Below are positions 1 through 10,000 of a DNA stretch of 22,125 nucleotides, piece by piece. Within the stretch, counting starts at the first letter, position 1. The number at the start of each line of letters is the position of its first letter. Origin of the DNA: Auxenochlorella pyrenoidosa (lineage: Eukaryota; Chlorophyta; Trebouxiophyceae; Chlorellales; Chlorellaceae); assembly GCA_001430745.1 (NCBI GenBank), contig KQ481942.1:441643-463767 (forward strand), in the 5' to 3' direction. Below the pieces are notes generated by a model, which was given only the letters and a program-made list of their open reading frames with translations, was not told where the DNA came from and ran no database searches. The translations under genes and the position numbers were made by a program.

Positions 1-162
1 AATGCTGAAGTGACTGGCAGTGCGGCACATGACTGCTCCAAAGCAGCAGGTTGGAAGCATGAAAAGCAGCACCCCACGTGAGAGGACGCTGGGGCATGAT
101 TACGGGTGCTTCAAACAAGCACAATGGGGAGGTTTTGCTGCATCGCGCTCGCTGGCTGGAAG
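1..162. other. 3' flank of the HIT-protein gene
   Basis: This stretch lies downstream of the minus-strand stop codon at 163-165 and probably holds its 3' UTR. I see no coding exon, no RNA gene and no clear TGTAA-type algal polyadenylation signal on the minus strand here. Confidence 0.4.
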
Positions 163-1482
163 TTAGGGCCGCTCTGAAGTGCCTTCTGGCACCGCTGCTG
201 CCGCGGCCGCTGCTGCGCTGCCACCAGCTGGCGCGAGCGACTTCAGCACGGCCTCCACAGGAAGCCACCAGGGGGTCCAATCCTGATACTTCCACTTGGG
301 CGCTCCCTCTAAGTACGGTAGCGCAAGGCCGTGCATGCTGCAGGGCGAGGGCGTGGGGGCAGGATGGGACGGGTGGCCTACGCCCAGGTGGTGACGAACT
401 GGCAGTGCCGGGTGCCAGGTGAACACCTCACGTGCTGCGATGGCGCCAGCAGCAGCCGGCAGCAGATGCATGGGTGATTTGCGGGCCAGCTGGTGAGGCT
501 GCCGGCGCGCCGCTGCTCAGCAGCACGCCAGACGGGGCGGATCTGAACCCAGCAGAGGGCTGCCCACAGGCGCGCACTCACTGCAAGTGCAGCACAGAGT
601 TGAAGGGCGGCCTGTGGAAGCCAAAGCGCAGCTTGGCCCCTGGGTGCATGCGCTCCAGCACCTGCCGCCCTGTCTCCAGCATCTCCAACACTGGAGCACA
701 GCCAGGGCAGGACTGACGCGTGGCCGGATGGCAGCAGGGGGGCAGGGCAACTGCTGGCATTGCCAGGGGCGGTTGCAAGCCCCCGCATTGGGTGCCCTGC
801 GGCAGGCAAAGCAGGGAAAGCGCCCACCTTTCAGTGCTTAAAGATCTCACCTAGCGCATGATCCTCTGGACATCGCTGCAGGCTGTGCAGGTTGTCTATG
901 TGTCGGCGAGGGACAATCTGCAGGTGCGCCGTGGCCGCTGGGCTGCGGTCGCGAAACACAACCAGCCGCTCCGTCTGCAAGGGTGAGCACCCAGTAGAGA
1001 AAGCTTGACTGCACGGAGATCGGCGCTTCGAGCACGCACAGCAGCTCTGCCAGGTTGCAGGGCTCGTTTGAACGAGCACCGGGCAAGAGCTTCGCAGTTC
1101 GTATGACTATGCAGCAGCAGCAGTGGCGGCGAGCGGCAGCAGGTGCACAGGCGCTCACCTGGTGGACGACCATGCCCTGATCGCTGTCCCCACAGGCTAT
1201 GCTGCAGAATGGGCATCCTGGCACGCAGTCCGCAGGCTGCTGCTGAGCTCCAGCAGATGCCCCCTCAGGCCCGAGCTGCGCCGCCGAGGCGCCGCCCCGT
1301 CGCGCTGCAGCACCCAGCCCAGAAGCGGGTGAGCCGCCGTCTGTTCCATTCCGATCACTGCTGCTGTTGGCTCCATCGTGCCTCGGGTGCGTCCGCAACG
1401 CACTGCAGCATCCGCCCATCCGTGTTGGCCTGTGCTCTGCCCTGTAGCTCCCTGATGCAACCAGGCAGCTCCTCGACAGCAT
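163..1482 (-). CDS. HIT-domain nucleotide-binding protein, HINT3/HINT4 type (4 exons)
   Basis: Exons on the minus strand, in order: 1482-1159, 974-851, 690-582, 337-163; phases join as 0, 1, 2 and the stop is TAA. The product is about 243 residues. Exon 1 ends with a GCPFCSI segment, the usual start of a HIT domain. Exon 2 carries VVFRDRSPAATAHLQIVP followed by RRHI, the conserved strand pair around the nucleotide pocket. Exon 3 gives RFGFHRPPFNSV, and the exon 3/4 junction rebuilds HLHMHGL (about residues 184-190), the histidine triad HxHxHxx. The FGFHxPPFNSV signature before the triad is typical of HINT3 and plant HINT4 proteins rather than HINT1. Family members hydrolyse AMP-linked substrates such as nucleoside phosphoramidates or adenylyl sulfate; the substrate here is inferred only. 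The N-terminal ~85 residues are low-complexity and Arg/Ala/Gly-rich, and may be a targeting region. The start at 1482 is the least certain part: another open frame lies at 1355-1591 and could supply a different first exon. The four HIT exons themselves are solid. Confidence 0.86.
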
Positions 1483-1805
1483 GATAATATGGTAGGAACC
1501 GCGAGCACGGGAGCATCTTGTTCATGCTTGACGGCACCATGTTGGCAGCCGCCAGCGGGCGGCATTGCTTGAAGAGTTTGCTCCGTTGCAAGAGTAAGCG
1601 TGCTCAGCTGGAAACATAAATTCCATTTTCTCTGCTGGAATCACCAGCGAGCCCAATTAAATGGCCTTTGATGTTCACACGGTGGCCAATCATGTAATGC
1701 CAGCCGGCGCGCACGGTTTGCGCACATGGTCGACGACGCGCCCCCAGTGCTAGTGGCAATGCCCTGGTGATCATGCACATGTTCCAAGTTTTGTAACGTT
1801 TTAGA

Positions 1806-1830
1806 TTGCATTGCATTGCATTGCATTGCA
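1806..1830. repeat. (TTGCA)5 tandem pentamer
   Basis: Five perfect copies of TTGCA in the divergent intergenic region, flanked by AT-richer DNA. It is a simple satellite and no function is visible. Confidence 0.9.
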
Positions 1831-2375
1831 AATCCAACCACCCCTGGCACAGCGCCCGGAGGTGGGCCGGCAACCCAGCCACAGCGCATGCAGCGTCCAG
1901 CTGCCAACGGCCATCGAAACACTTTGATGCACAGCATCAGCTAGCCAATGGCCTGTGTGTAGCATAGGAGATCTGCATGTACATCCCTGCCCTGCATCAC
2001 AAAACCCGAAACCCAGCCTGCCATCTTGCTGGACATGTGGACGGCAGCTGCTTGGCAGAGTCTGTGGTTGATCTTGGCTGCCTCCCTCGGGCGATCGCTC
2101 AACTCAATTGCTCCTGCTCTTTCTCCTTCCACTCAATCCTTATCGTGCCCCAGGAAGGAAGCTGCTTGGACGGGCGTCCGGGCGCCTCTTCAAGTTCTCC
2201 CTTGGGACGGCGAGAAGGCTGTCTGGTGCTCATTTTGCGCTTTCAAGGTAGAGCGTAGGTTGGATGGATCATCTCCCGCTCCCTACACCGCCGCCGCTGG
2301 TGCATCTGCCCTGCCGCCGCTACGCCCTCCAGCTAACTACGGCCTCGCTTGCCAGCGAGCTCGAGGGCATTGTAT

Positions 2376-2376
<1 letters not shown>

Positions 2377-2430
<54 letters not shown>
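2377..2430. repeat. (TGCT)13.5 microsatellite
   Basis: An uninterrupted tetranucleotide repeat of about 13.5 perfect TGCT units ends 91 bases before the peptidase ATG. It is followed at 2434-2454 by two copies of GGGCTTAAAG separated by one base. It lies in the likely promoter or 5' UTR of the peptidase gene. The Cys-Leu-Leu-Ala repeat it can encode is a by-product of the microsatellite. Copy number is likely to vary between strains. Confidence 0.93.
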
Positions 2431-2431
<1 letters not shown>

Positions 2432-2521
2432 TTGGGCTTAAAGTGGGCTTAAAGGCTTCTGACCTGCGACCCCCTGCCTTACACCCAAACCTCGTGGTTC
2501 GGTATGCTATGCAGCTGAGTG

Positions 2522-5500
2522 ATGGAGCTCCAACGGCAGCTGCACCTGGCTCTGGTGGTGGCTGCAACCTTGCTGGCTCTGAGCTGCGCCATCGATGCTG
2601 CTCCGGCGCCCAAGCCGATAGCCCTGTCTGGTTATCCCACACGAGCAGCGGCAGCAGCAGCGGCCAGACAGCTGGCTACACTGGCAAGTACAAAAGGGGC
2701 CACATGTCATGTTGGCATTCTGTTTGCCAACCCTCCAGCGCCAGCCTCGTGAGCGCAGATGCCCTGCTAGGGCAAGTCACTCCCTCATCCCTCCAGAGTA
2801 GACATCTGAGGCGCAAATCAAATTGCGATCCCCATATGCAGAGCGCGGCTGGGAAGCGCGACCTGTACTCGTTTTGGTGCAGGAAGTACAAGAAACAGCC
2901 TGTGAGGGGGTGAATGCACATGTCACATGCAAGGCCGGTGCAGCAAACACAAGTGCCGATTGAATGGGCTCCCAGGGTGAAGCATCTCACATCATGCCAC
3001 CTCCCAAGCTGTGCAGGACGATCGGCGCTATCGGGCGTGGCTGTCAAATCTGAACAGCACGATTGCATGGAACCTGCGGCCCCGCCCGCCCTTCCTCAAG
3101 GGCATGAATGGGCTCAGGCAAGCAGTCTCTCTTTTGATGACAAACCGCTCAGACATGCAGCAGGGCGCTCGCGCAGGCATGCTTGGCCCGGCGCTTGTTA
3201 TGCCCACGCTCCTGCCTCCGGTCCCCGCCCCTGCAGCGACTACACGCCCGCCGAGTTGTCCCGCATGGTCATGAAGCGCTCAAACCCCAGCCATGCCAGG
3301 ACGCACGGCGGCGGCGTGTCTGTGGGTGGGGCCGTGGCCGCTGCTGCTGCTGCAGGCGCCCGTGCGGAGCCCCTCCCCGACGAGTGGAACTGGGTGACAC
3401 AGGGTAAAGTGTCTGAAGTGCGAGACCAGACGCTGGATGGCGTGAGCCAGTGCGGCTCCTGCTGGGCGTTTGCTGCCTTAGGTGGGGCTGTACAGCATGT
3501 GGTCCACCCTTGCCAGCATTCCTGCCTGCCCTCACTATCCTGCCATGTGCATGTGCAGCTTGTTGTGCAATGCAGACTGTGCCCTGTATAACCAGACTGG
3601 CAGGTTGCAAAGGATTGGAGGCCTAGGCCGCAAACCCTGCAAGGGCGGCTGCTTAGCGCGCTGCCCAAGCATCTGCCGGCATTCCTGCATCAACAAGACC
3701 CAAGCATGTTGATTCTGGAGTGGATTTTGACCTGCCGACGCAGGCGCGCTGGAGAGCCGCGCCCGTATCGACGGCACAGACCGTGGGCCCAACTACAGCG
3801 AGCAGCAGATGGTGGACTGTGTGACCGAAGCGGCCGGGTACAGCTCTTATGGCTGCGCTGGGGGGACAGCAGGCAAGGCAGAGCAGGGACTGTGGGACAT
3901 GTCATTCCGCCGTGGGATGCGCAGCTGATGGCTTGCTTTACACACGAGGTTGTATCGGGCTCTTTGCTGTGCATGGAAGGTCTGCGATGCTGCTGCGTCC
4001 TTCTTTGGCTGTGGTGATCCCAAAACTGCCCCAAGATTTGGCACTCCTGCCCCCTGTCCATGTGCTGCCTGCAGAGGACGTGTTCACTTTTGTGAGCGCT
4101 TCTTTTGCGGCCCAGGAGGCGGGCTATCCGCCTTATGTCGCGCGGGATGGCAGCCGCTGCCGGGCAACCAGCACTGTTGGTGCAGCCACTGTCAAGCCGT
4201 CGCCTGGCTACGACATCGTGCCTGGCAACCCTGGTACGAGTTCTCCTGATGGAGTGGCCATTGTGGCAGAGAGAGGGCTGCTAGTGTGCCCTCACTCACC
4301 GTGTGAATGCTTCCCAGAATGCGCTGACCAACGCAAACCAGGTGCCATGCTTTGCCACCAACCCCCCCTTGGCAGAGGCAATCATGCGAAGCATTTATGA
4401 GACCGGCCCTGTGGTCGCTTACCTCTGGGTTTTGCCGCCGAGCAACCCTGCTTCTCTGTTTTACTACGACCCTGCGTCGGGTGAGCACATCATCTGCCGC
4501 GTTTTGCGCTCGTCAGGGCACGCGCATTCTGCAGCCCATCACCCTAGTATGCAGTTGGGTGGCCACAAAAACATTGACTTGATGCCTGCCGATGCAGGCA
4601 GCTACCCTGCCAGCGTGTGCAGTGCTGGAAACCCGGGCAACCAAATCAACCACGCAGTGGTCATTGTTGGCTTCAACCGGGCTGAGAAGTACTGGATTGG
4701 CAAGTTACTTGAGGCACACCTGCTTGCAGACATGCTTGCAGAATGCATGCTGCGCCCCCGATGAGTTGATTCCCCTGCTGCACTGACGCCTTTACTCGGC
4801 TGTCCCCCACATGTTCAGTGCGCAACTCGTGGGGCGTGGGGTGGGGGAGCGGTGGCTACGCCCGTATCGAGATGACTGATGGAGGCTATGGCGCCTGTGC
4901 TTTGTACAAGTGAGCCTGGGCTTTGAGAGGCCTGGCAAGCTTGATGAGCCTTGCCAGCCCGTTGGTTGCAGCATTGCCTGCCAGACGTAAGGCCGCAGTT
5001 TGTGCAAGCACATGCATACGGACCTCATACGTTGACAGTTGCAAGCCTTGCCTGTGGCCCATCCGGTTTGCCGGCATCGTGCTGCCGTGCCCACTGGCGT
5101 CCGCCTGCCCCGCCCTGGTGCAGGTATGGCGTGATTGTGCCCCGCAAGACAGCCAAGTATGTCAAGCCGCCAGCCCCGCCGCCACCTGCCAGACTCAGCC
5201 GCGGCCTCCCTTCTGACCAGGAGTGGAGGATTGTCGCATCCGACTCCAGCGGCAGTGTTCTTGCGGCTGCGGGCTACGAGACACATACCAGCTGGGGCTA
5301 CAGCCAAATATATGTCAGCCGAGATGCAGCGCGCACGTGGGCCAAGGCAATCCAGGCGGGCGGGTTCAGCTCTTGGAGTTCTGTGTCAGTTTCCGGCAAC
5401 GGCAGGCTCTTCCTGGCCAGCATGGTGGATAATTATCTCTACACCAGCAGCAACGGCCAGAACTGGACAGCCCGCGCCACCTCGTATGGAAAGGTCCACT

Positions 5501-6436
5501 GGGCGGCCACGGCTGCCTCGTACGATGGCATGCGGCTGGCTGCAGCAGCTGGCTTAGTCAGCACCGGCATCTTCACCAGCTCTGACGGGGTGAGGGAAAT
5601 TGATAACAACTCGTTCTCAGGGAGAGCATTACTATGTACTCAGTTGCTGTGCCAAGCTCAAGTGCTAGGGCAAGGTGCTGCGCGCTTGCAGTCCGCTAGC
5701 AAGCACCCGCATTTCCCGCCTGCGTGCTGGCCGACCGCACCGCATGCAGGGAGTGACATGGACCCGGCCGGCTGACACAGCCGACCGTGACTGGGCTGTG
5801 CTGGCCTCTTCCAGCGACGGAATGCGGCTTGCTGCAGGCGAATCCTTTGGCGGCTCCATCTGGACAAGCTCTGATGGGGTGCGCGGTAGCTTGGCGGGAA
5901 TGCTTGTGGTGGTGCAGAACAGTTGCGGGCAACATGGGGCGGCTCTGTACTAATCATCCACATCGATGTGCCAGACGTGAGCACCCGCTGTTCCAACATG
6001 CCCTGCGCCGCTGCAGGGCGCCACCTGGCAGCAGCGGCAGGCAGACCCCGTGCCCAAGGCGTGGCAGGGCTTGGCGTCTTCCGGGGACGGCATGCGCCTC
6101 CTGGCATTTGCATCGAACCAGACCTACCCAGAGTCCAACTCGGGCCCCTGCCTGTACCAGTCAGAGGATGCCGGGCAGAGCTGGCGACAGGTGTACTGCC
6201 TGGGTGGCTGGGGCAGCGTCGCAATCTCGGCAGACGGCCGCCGCCTGTTTGCCACCAGGAGCGCCGGCGTGTTCACCAGCACTGATGGGTCGACCTGGAC
6301 ACGCTGCGGCGCTGTGGGCGATGGGTTCATGGAGTCGGTTGCGGTGTCTGCTGACGGCCGGCACGTCCTAGTGGCCTCCAACGCTGGCGTCCTCCTTCTC
6401 AGCAGTGATGCTTGCTCGTCTTGGGTCAGCCTCTGA
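2522..6436 (+). CDS. Secreted papain-family (C1A) cysteine peptidase fused to a seven-blade Asp-box beta-propeller (12 exons)
   Basis: Exons: 2522-2748, 2883-2901, 3017-3117, 3237-3481, 3744-3872, 4075-4253, 4318-4480, 4598-4699, 4819-4909, 5124-5589, 5750-5878, 6017-6436; about 756 residues, TGA stop. Residues 1-27 look like a signal peptide (hydrophobic LALVVAATLLALSCA). An I29-type propeptide follows, with KYKKQP then DDRRYRAWLSNLNSTIAWN and GMNGLSDYTPAEL. The peptidase has QCGSCWAF (catalytic Cys about residue 191), VDC...YGCAGG, NHAVVIVGF (His about 373) and YWIVRNSWG (Asn about 391), so the triad is complete. A Pro-rich linker (residues ~420-445) leads to seven blades (~450-756), each with an [AS]-x-DG-x-x-L strand and an Asp box: VSRDAARTW, TSSNGQNW, TSSDGGVTW, TSSDGGATW, QSEDAGQSW, TSTDGSTW, LSSDACSSW. 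The enzyme probably acts in the secretory or vacuolar route or outside the cell. A role of the propeller in binding glycan or protein is inference. Three introns start with GC (3118, 3873, 4700). Weak points are exon 1's end with the 19-base exon, and the intron at 4254-4317, where a GTACGAG donor at 4234 paired with the acceptor ending at 4374 would give a shorter in-frame alternative. Confidence 0.88.
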
Positions 6437-7043
6437 CATCTCTTGGGCCTGGATCTGATTCTCTGTGTGGATCTTGACCTGTGCTCTGCCTGGAATCGCT
6501 CACGTTTAATGTCGGTGCTCCCCTTCCTCCGCATGCCCTCTGCATAGCACCCCTGAAGTTGCTGCACTGCTCCGCGTTACCATACTGCACAGCCTGTGCT
6601 GCAGCACTGCATGTCTGAATACACTTTGATAGTTTTCATGCACTTATGACCGAGGAGGGCTCTTGTCAACCTGTTGTCACCGACATTTTGCAATTTGCAT
6701 TGCTGATTCGCTGTGTGCCTTCAGTAGCACAGCCGGCAGTCCTGCACGCATGAGATGAGCAGGCTTCAGTGAACCCAACTTTCTGGCAGTCACAAGGGAC
6801 ATGCTCCTCTGCTGCATGTGCATGCTCAGGTGGCGCCACCTGCAGGCAGCAAGCGCGCTGCGTCGGCGGCATGGACATGACGCGGCACGCCGTGGCTTGG
6901 AACGGCGCATGGCTGCATCCCGCCGTTGCAATCGTTCCATCGGCGGTCTGCTGCACCATTTCAAAAGCCCCACAGGCGTCCAGGGGCGTCAATGTCTTGA
7001 ACCTTAGTAGCAGGCGGGGGTGGTGTTGCAGCTGTCGGGCGCC
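6437..7043. promoter_or_regulatory. Intergenic region: peptidase 3' UTR and NUP205 promoter/5' UTR
   Basis: About 600 bases lie between the TGA of the peptidase gene and the ATG of NUP205, both on the plus strand. I found no TGTAA polyadenylation signal, no TATA box and no convincing exon. The NUP205 start at 7044 sits in a strong eukaryotic context (GCGCCATGGAC). Confidence 0.45.
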
Positions 7044-10000
7044 ATGGACGAGAGCACCAACCATCGCGATCTGCTGCAGCTTATAGAGGGCACGCTGTAT
7101 GCCGGCGGCGAAGATGTGGACTGCTCAGCGTTCCTGGCAGCGCTGCAACACGCCAAACCAGCTTTTCTCAATCTGCTGCGATACAAGGTGCGCGATGCCA
7201 TGCCGCTGAGAGCCCAGCTGTTTCTCTCGGTGATCGTCCTTGGCCTTGCTTGGGGACTTCCGGCGCCTTCCCGGCACCTCAAGATGGCATGCATCATGCT
7301 CACAACTCTACCGGAATGCCCCGACTCTGTTCCCAGCTGCGCCCCTGCCGCCGCCACCCTGCCGCCGCCACCTGCCGCCGCTGTCCCGTCTCCCTCCCCC
7401 TGCAGGAGCCGAATGCCGAGTCGCGTGCGGCAGTGCAGTCGGGCAACCCACTCACTCCGGCAGGGCGCATCCCGCTGGACCCAGAGCCCGATGTCCGGGA
7501 GGTGCTGCTGCTGGCAGACGAGCTCAAGCTGGATGAGGTGCTGGCGGTGCTGTGCGTGCAGGGGGCGCTGCAGGAGGTGCGCAGCCAGCTTGCCTGCTCC
7601 AAGTTTGTTTGCGTCACGAGTGCGGCGTGCAGGGCGCAGTCGGATCAAGTCTGTTGCTGCTTCGTTTGTCTAGGCGGGCTCCTCGGCGGACTCTTGCCGA
7701 GGCACTTGCCGGGGTGCACCTGTGGCGTTCTCTGCATGTTTTGTTGAGGTGCATTCAGCGGCACATAAGCACAGGCTCGCGCCGCCGCCACCTGCCCTCC
7801 CCTTGCTCTGTCATTTGCCAGCAGACGGGCGAGGTGTCGGCTGCCGCCGGTGCCGGCATCTACTTTGAGGAGCGGCGCGGCCTGCTCACCTCGCTCTGGC
7901 TGCTGCTGCAGGCGCAGGTGGGGTCTCCTCCCCTCCATGGCTGTGACTGCATCGCATGCATTGTTGCTGAGCTGATGCAGCATGGCACTTTGCAGATCAT
8001 GCACTGGGTTCCCCTGCGTGGCCGCCCTGATGCCTGTCTTGCCCCTGCGCCCTCGACTCCCTGCCGAGCTGCAACGCCCTGCCCACCTGTCCACTGGCGG
8101 CAGGTCATGCTGGCCGACAGCCTGCCGGTCGAGCTGTATCGCACGACCTTCATGTCCTGCCGATTCGGAATGTCCTGCCCACTCCCTTTTGGCAGGTCAT
8201 GCTGGCCGACAGCCTGCCGCCCGAGCTGTACCGCACGATCTGCACCTTCAATGCCGACCTGCTGTCCCAAAGCCTGGGCGGCCGCACGATGCTGGTGCAG
8301 CGGTTGGCGGAGCTTGTGCGGGTGAGGGGCAGCTCTTCAAGAATTGGCTTGGAGGGTCAGCTGTCCAATGGGGGTGCAGAGCCTGTGCGGGTGAGGGGCA
8401 GCTGTCCAATGGGGTTGGAGGGGCAACTGTCTCAGAGTTGGAGGCAGCCCTGCTGGGGGGGCACCAGGGACAGCGGCCACCCATGTGGGCCCTGTGCGCA
8501 CCGACGGGTCTGAAGGCTGCCCTGGAGGCCTGCCCGTCAGGTGCCCTTCCTGCAACCGAGCTTTTCCAGGAGTTTGCATGAGATTGATCGTGGCTTGCTC
8601 AAATAACTGCAGCCTGCCTCGACTGAAGGGCCGCCCATCGGGTGTCCTTTCTGCAACCGCCTGCCGCAGGACACCCGGCTTGAGGCGCAGCCGGGCAGCC
8701 GCCTGCCTGTCGTGATCGACAGCCACGGGCGCGAGGTGGACCGAAATGGACTGGTGCAGCGCGAGCAGATGGTGGGTGGCGCGCCCAGCCCAGCTTAGTC
8801 GTCTTGCGCGCCCGGCCGGCTTCTCGCTTGTGGCCGCACTTTGCATGTGCATGATGCCTGGCTTCTTGTCTGTGGCCTGATTTGCTTGGGCATGCCTGGC
8901 TACCAGCTTCTCGCCTGTGGCCGCATTTCGCGTGTGCGGGTATGGGCACCATCACTGTTGCAGCATGCTCCCCTGGCGCGTGCCGTTGCAGCGCTGCAAC
9001 TCAGACGATGGCACAGCTCTTTCTGCCTGGCTTGTCTGCAGATCCTGTGCGAGTGTCTGGTCTACGCGTGCTGCATCCGGCAGCGGCTCACGGCAGCAGA
9101 CATCACCGACCTTGTCGACCTGCTGCACCGATTGGGGCTCAAGGCCCGCGCAGCCGCCGGCGACCTGGCAGCGCAGCAGCAGGCGTACGTCGTGCTGTTT
9201 GCCGTGCTGCTCACGCTGCTGCCGCTGGAGAATGCCGAAGGAGCAGGTGGGGTGGGTGGGGTGGGGTGGGGGGATGGGGTTGGGGTGGGGTGGGGGGGAC
9301 GCAGGCGGCAATGGACCTGCAGGTGTGGGGAGGTTGCAGCGCGGCGCTTGCTCTCACTCAGGCATGCTGCACGGGAGCTGATGAGCTGGGTGCAGCGCTC
9401 TGATGCTGTGTGCAAGCTGGGCGCAATGCTGCTGCATGGGTTTTGTGCAGCTGGTTTGCCTCTAAGTGGGCAGCAGATGGTTCACACTACATAGTACAAA
9501 CCGGCACGAGCGCTGTCCTTCACCCGCGTGTGCTGCAAGCGAGCGGGCACGCTGCATGCAGCGCTTTGGTGCTGTGCGCGAGCCGTGCGCAAGGGTCTTG
9601 CTGCACGGGCCCTGTGGCATCTGCAGAGCTGGAGGCGGATGAGCGGCTGTTGCGTGACCTGGCAGGCGCTGCTGACGTGGACAGCAAGATCAGCGGCAGC
9701 GGGGCCGGCGACGACGCGCACGGCGGCGTGCTGAAGCTTGCCTGGGGGGTGCTGCTGTCGCAGTACGGGCCGGAGCATGCTGCAGGTGAGGGAGTTTTTG
9801 GCTTGGCCGGTTGCGAAACTAGGTGTCACGCGTGATGCCTGTGATCTTTTGCAGAGCAAGTTGGCCCTCTGCTCCCGAGTTGGTGCATCGCGCCACTGCT
9901 GTGCAGCTGCATGAGCATGGCATGCATGCCCCTGGCGCCCCGCTGCCCTGCAGGGCGCGCTGTGCAGCTTGTGAAGGACGCTACTGCGGGCGGAGCCTTT

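Larger units (their letters stand above)
1483..2521. promoter_or_regulatory. Divergent intergenic region between the HIT gene and the peptidase gene
   Basis: About 1 kb lies between two divergently oriented genes, so it should hold both promoters and 5' UTRs. CCAAT pentamers occur at 1686-1690 and 1945-1949, but I see no clear TATA box, and CCAAT is too short to be convincing. The region holds a TTGCA repeat and a long TGCT repeat, listed separately. Open frames here are low-complexity and I could not support any as a gene. Confidence 0.45.

Noticed and set aside
2026..2913. 295-codon plus-strand open frame
   Set aside because: It runs through the TGCT microsatellite and overlaps the peptidase's signal-peptide exon in another frame. 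It has low-complexity content and no family resemblance; only its end (KYKKQP) coincides with the microexon.
9855..9953. Alternative acceptor extending NUP205 exon 8 by 33 codons
   Set aside because: The frame is the same and open, but the added Cys/Met/Pro-rich residues look like intron sequence and the shorter form aligns better with the family.
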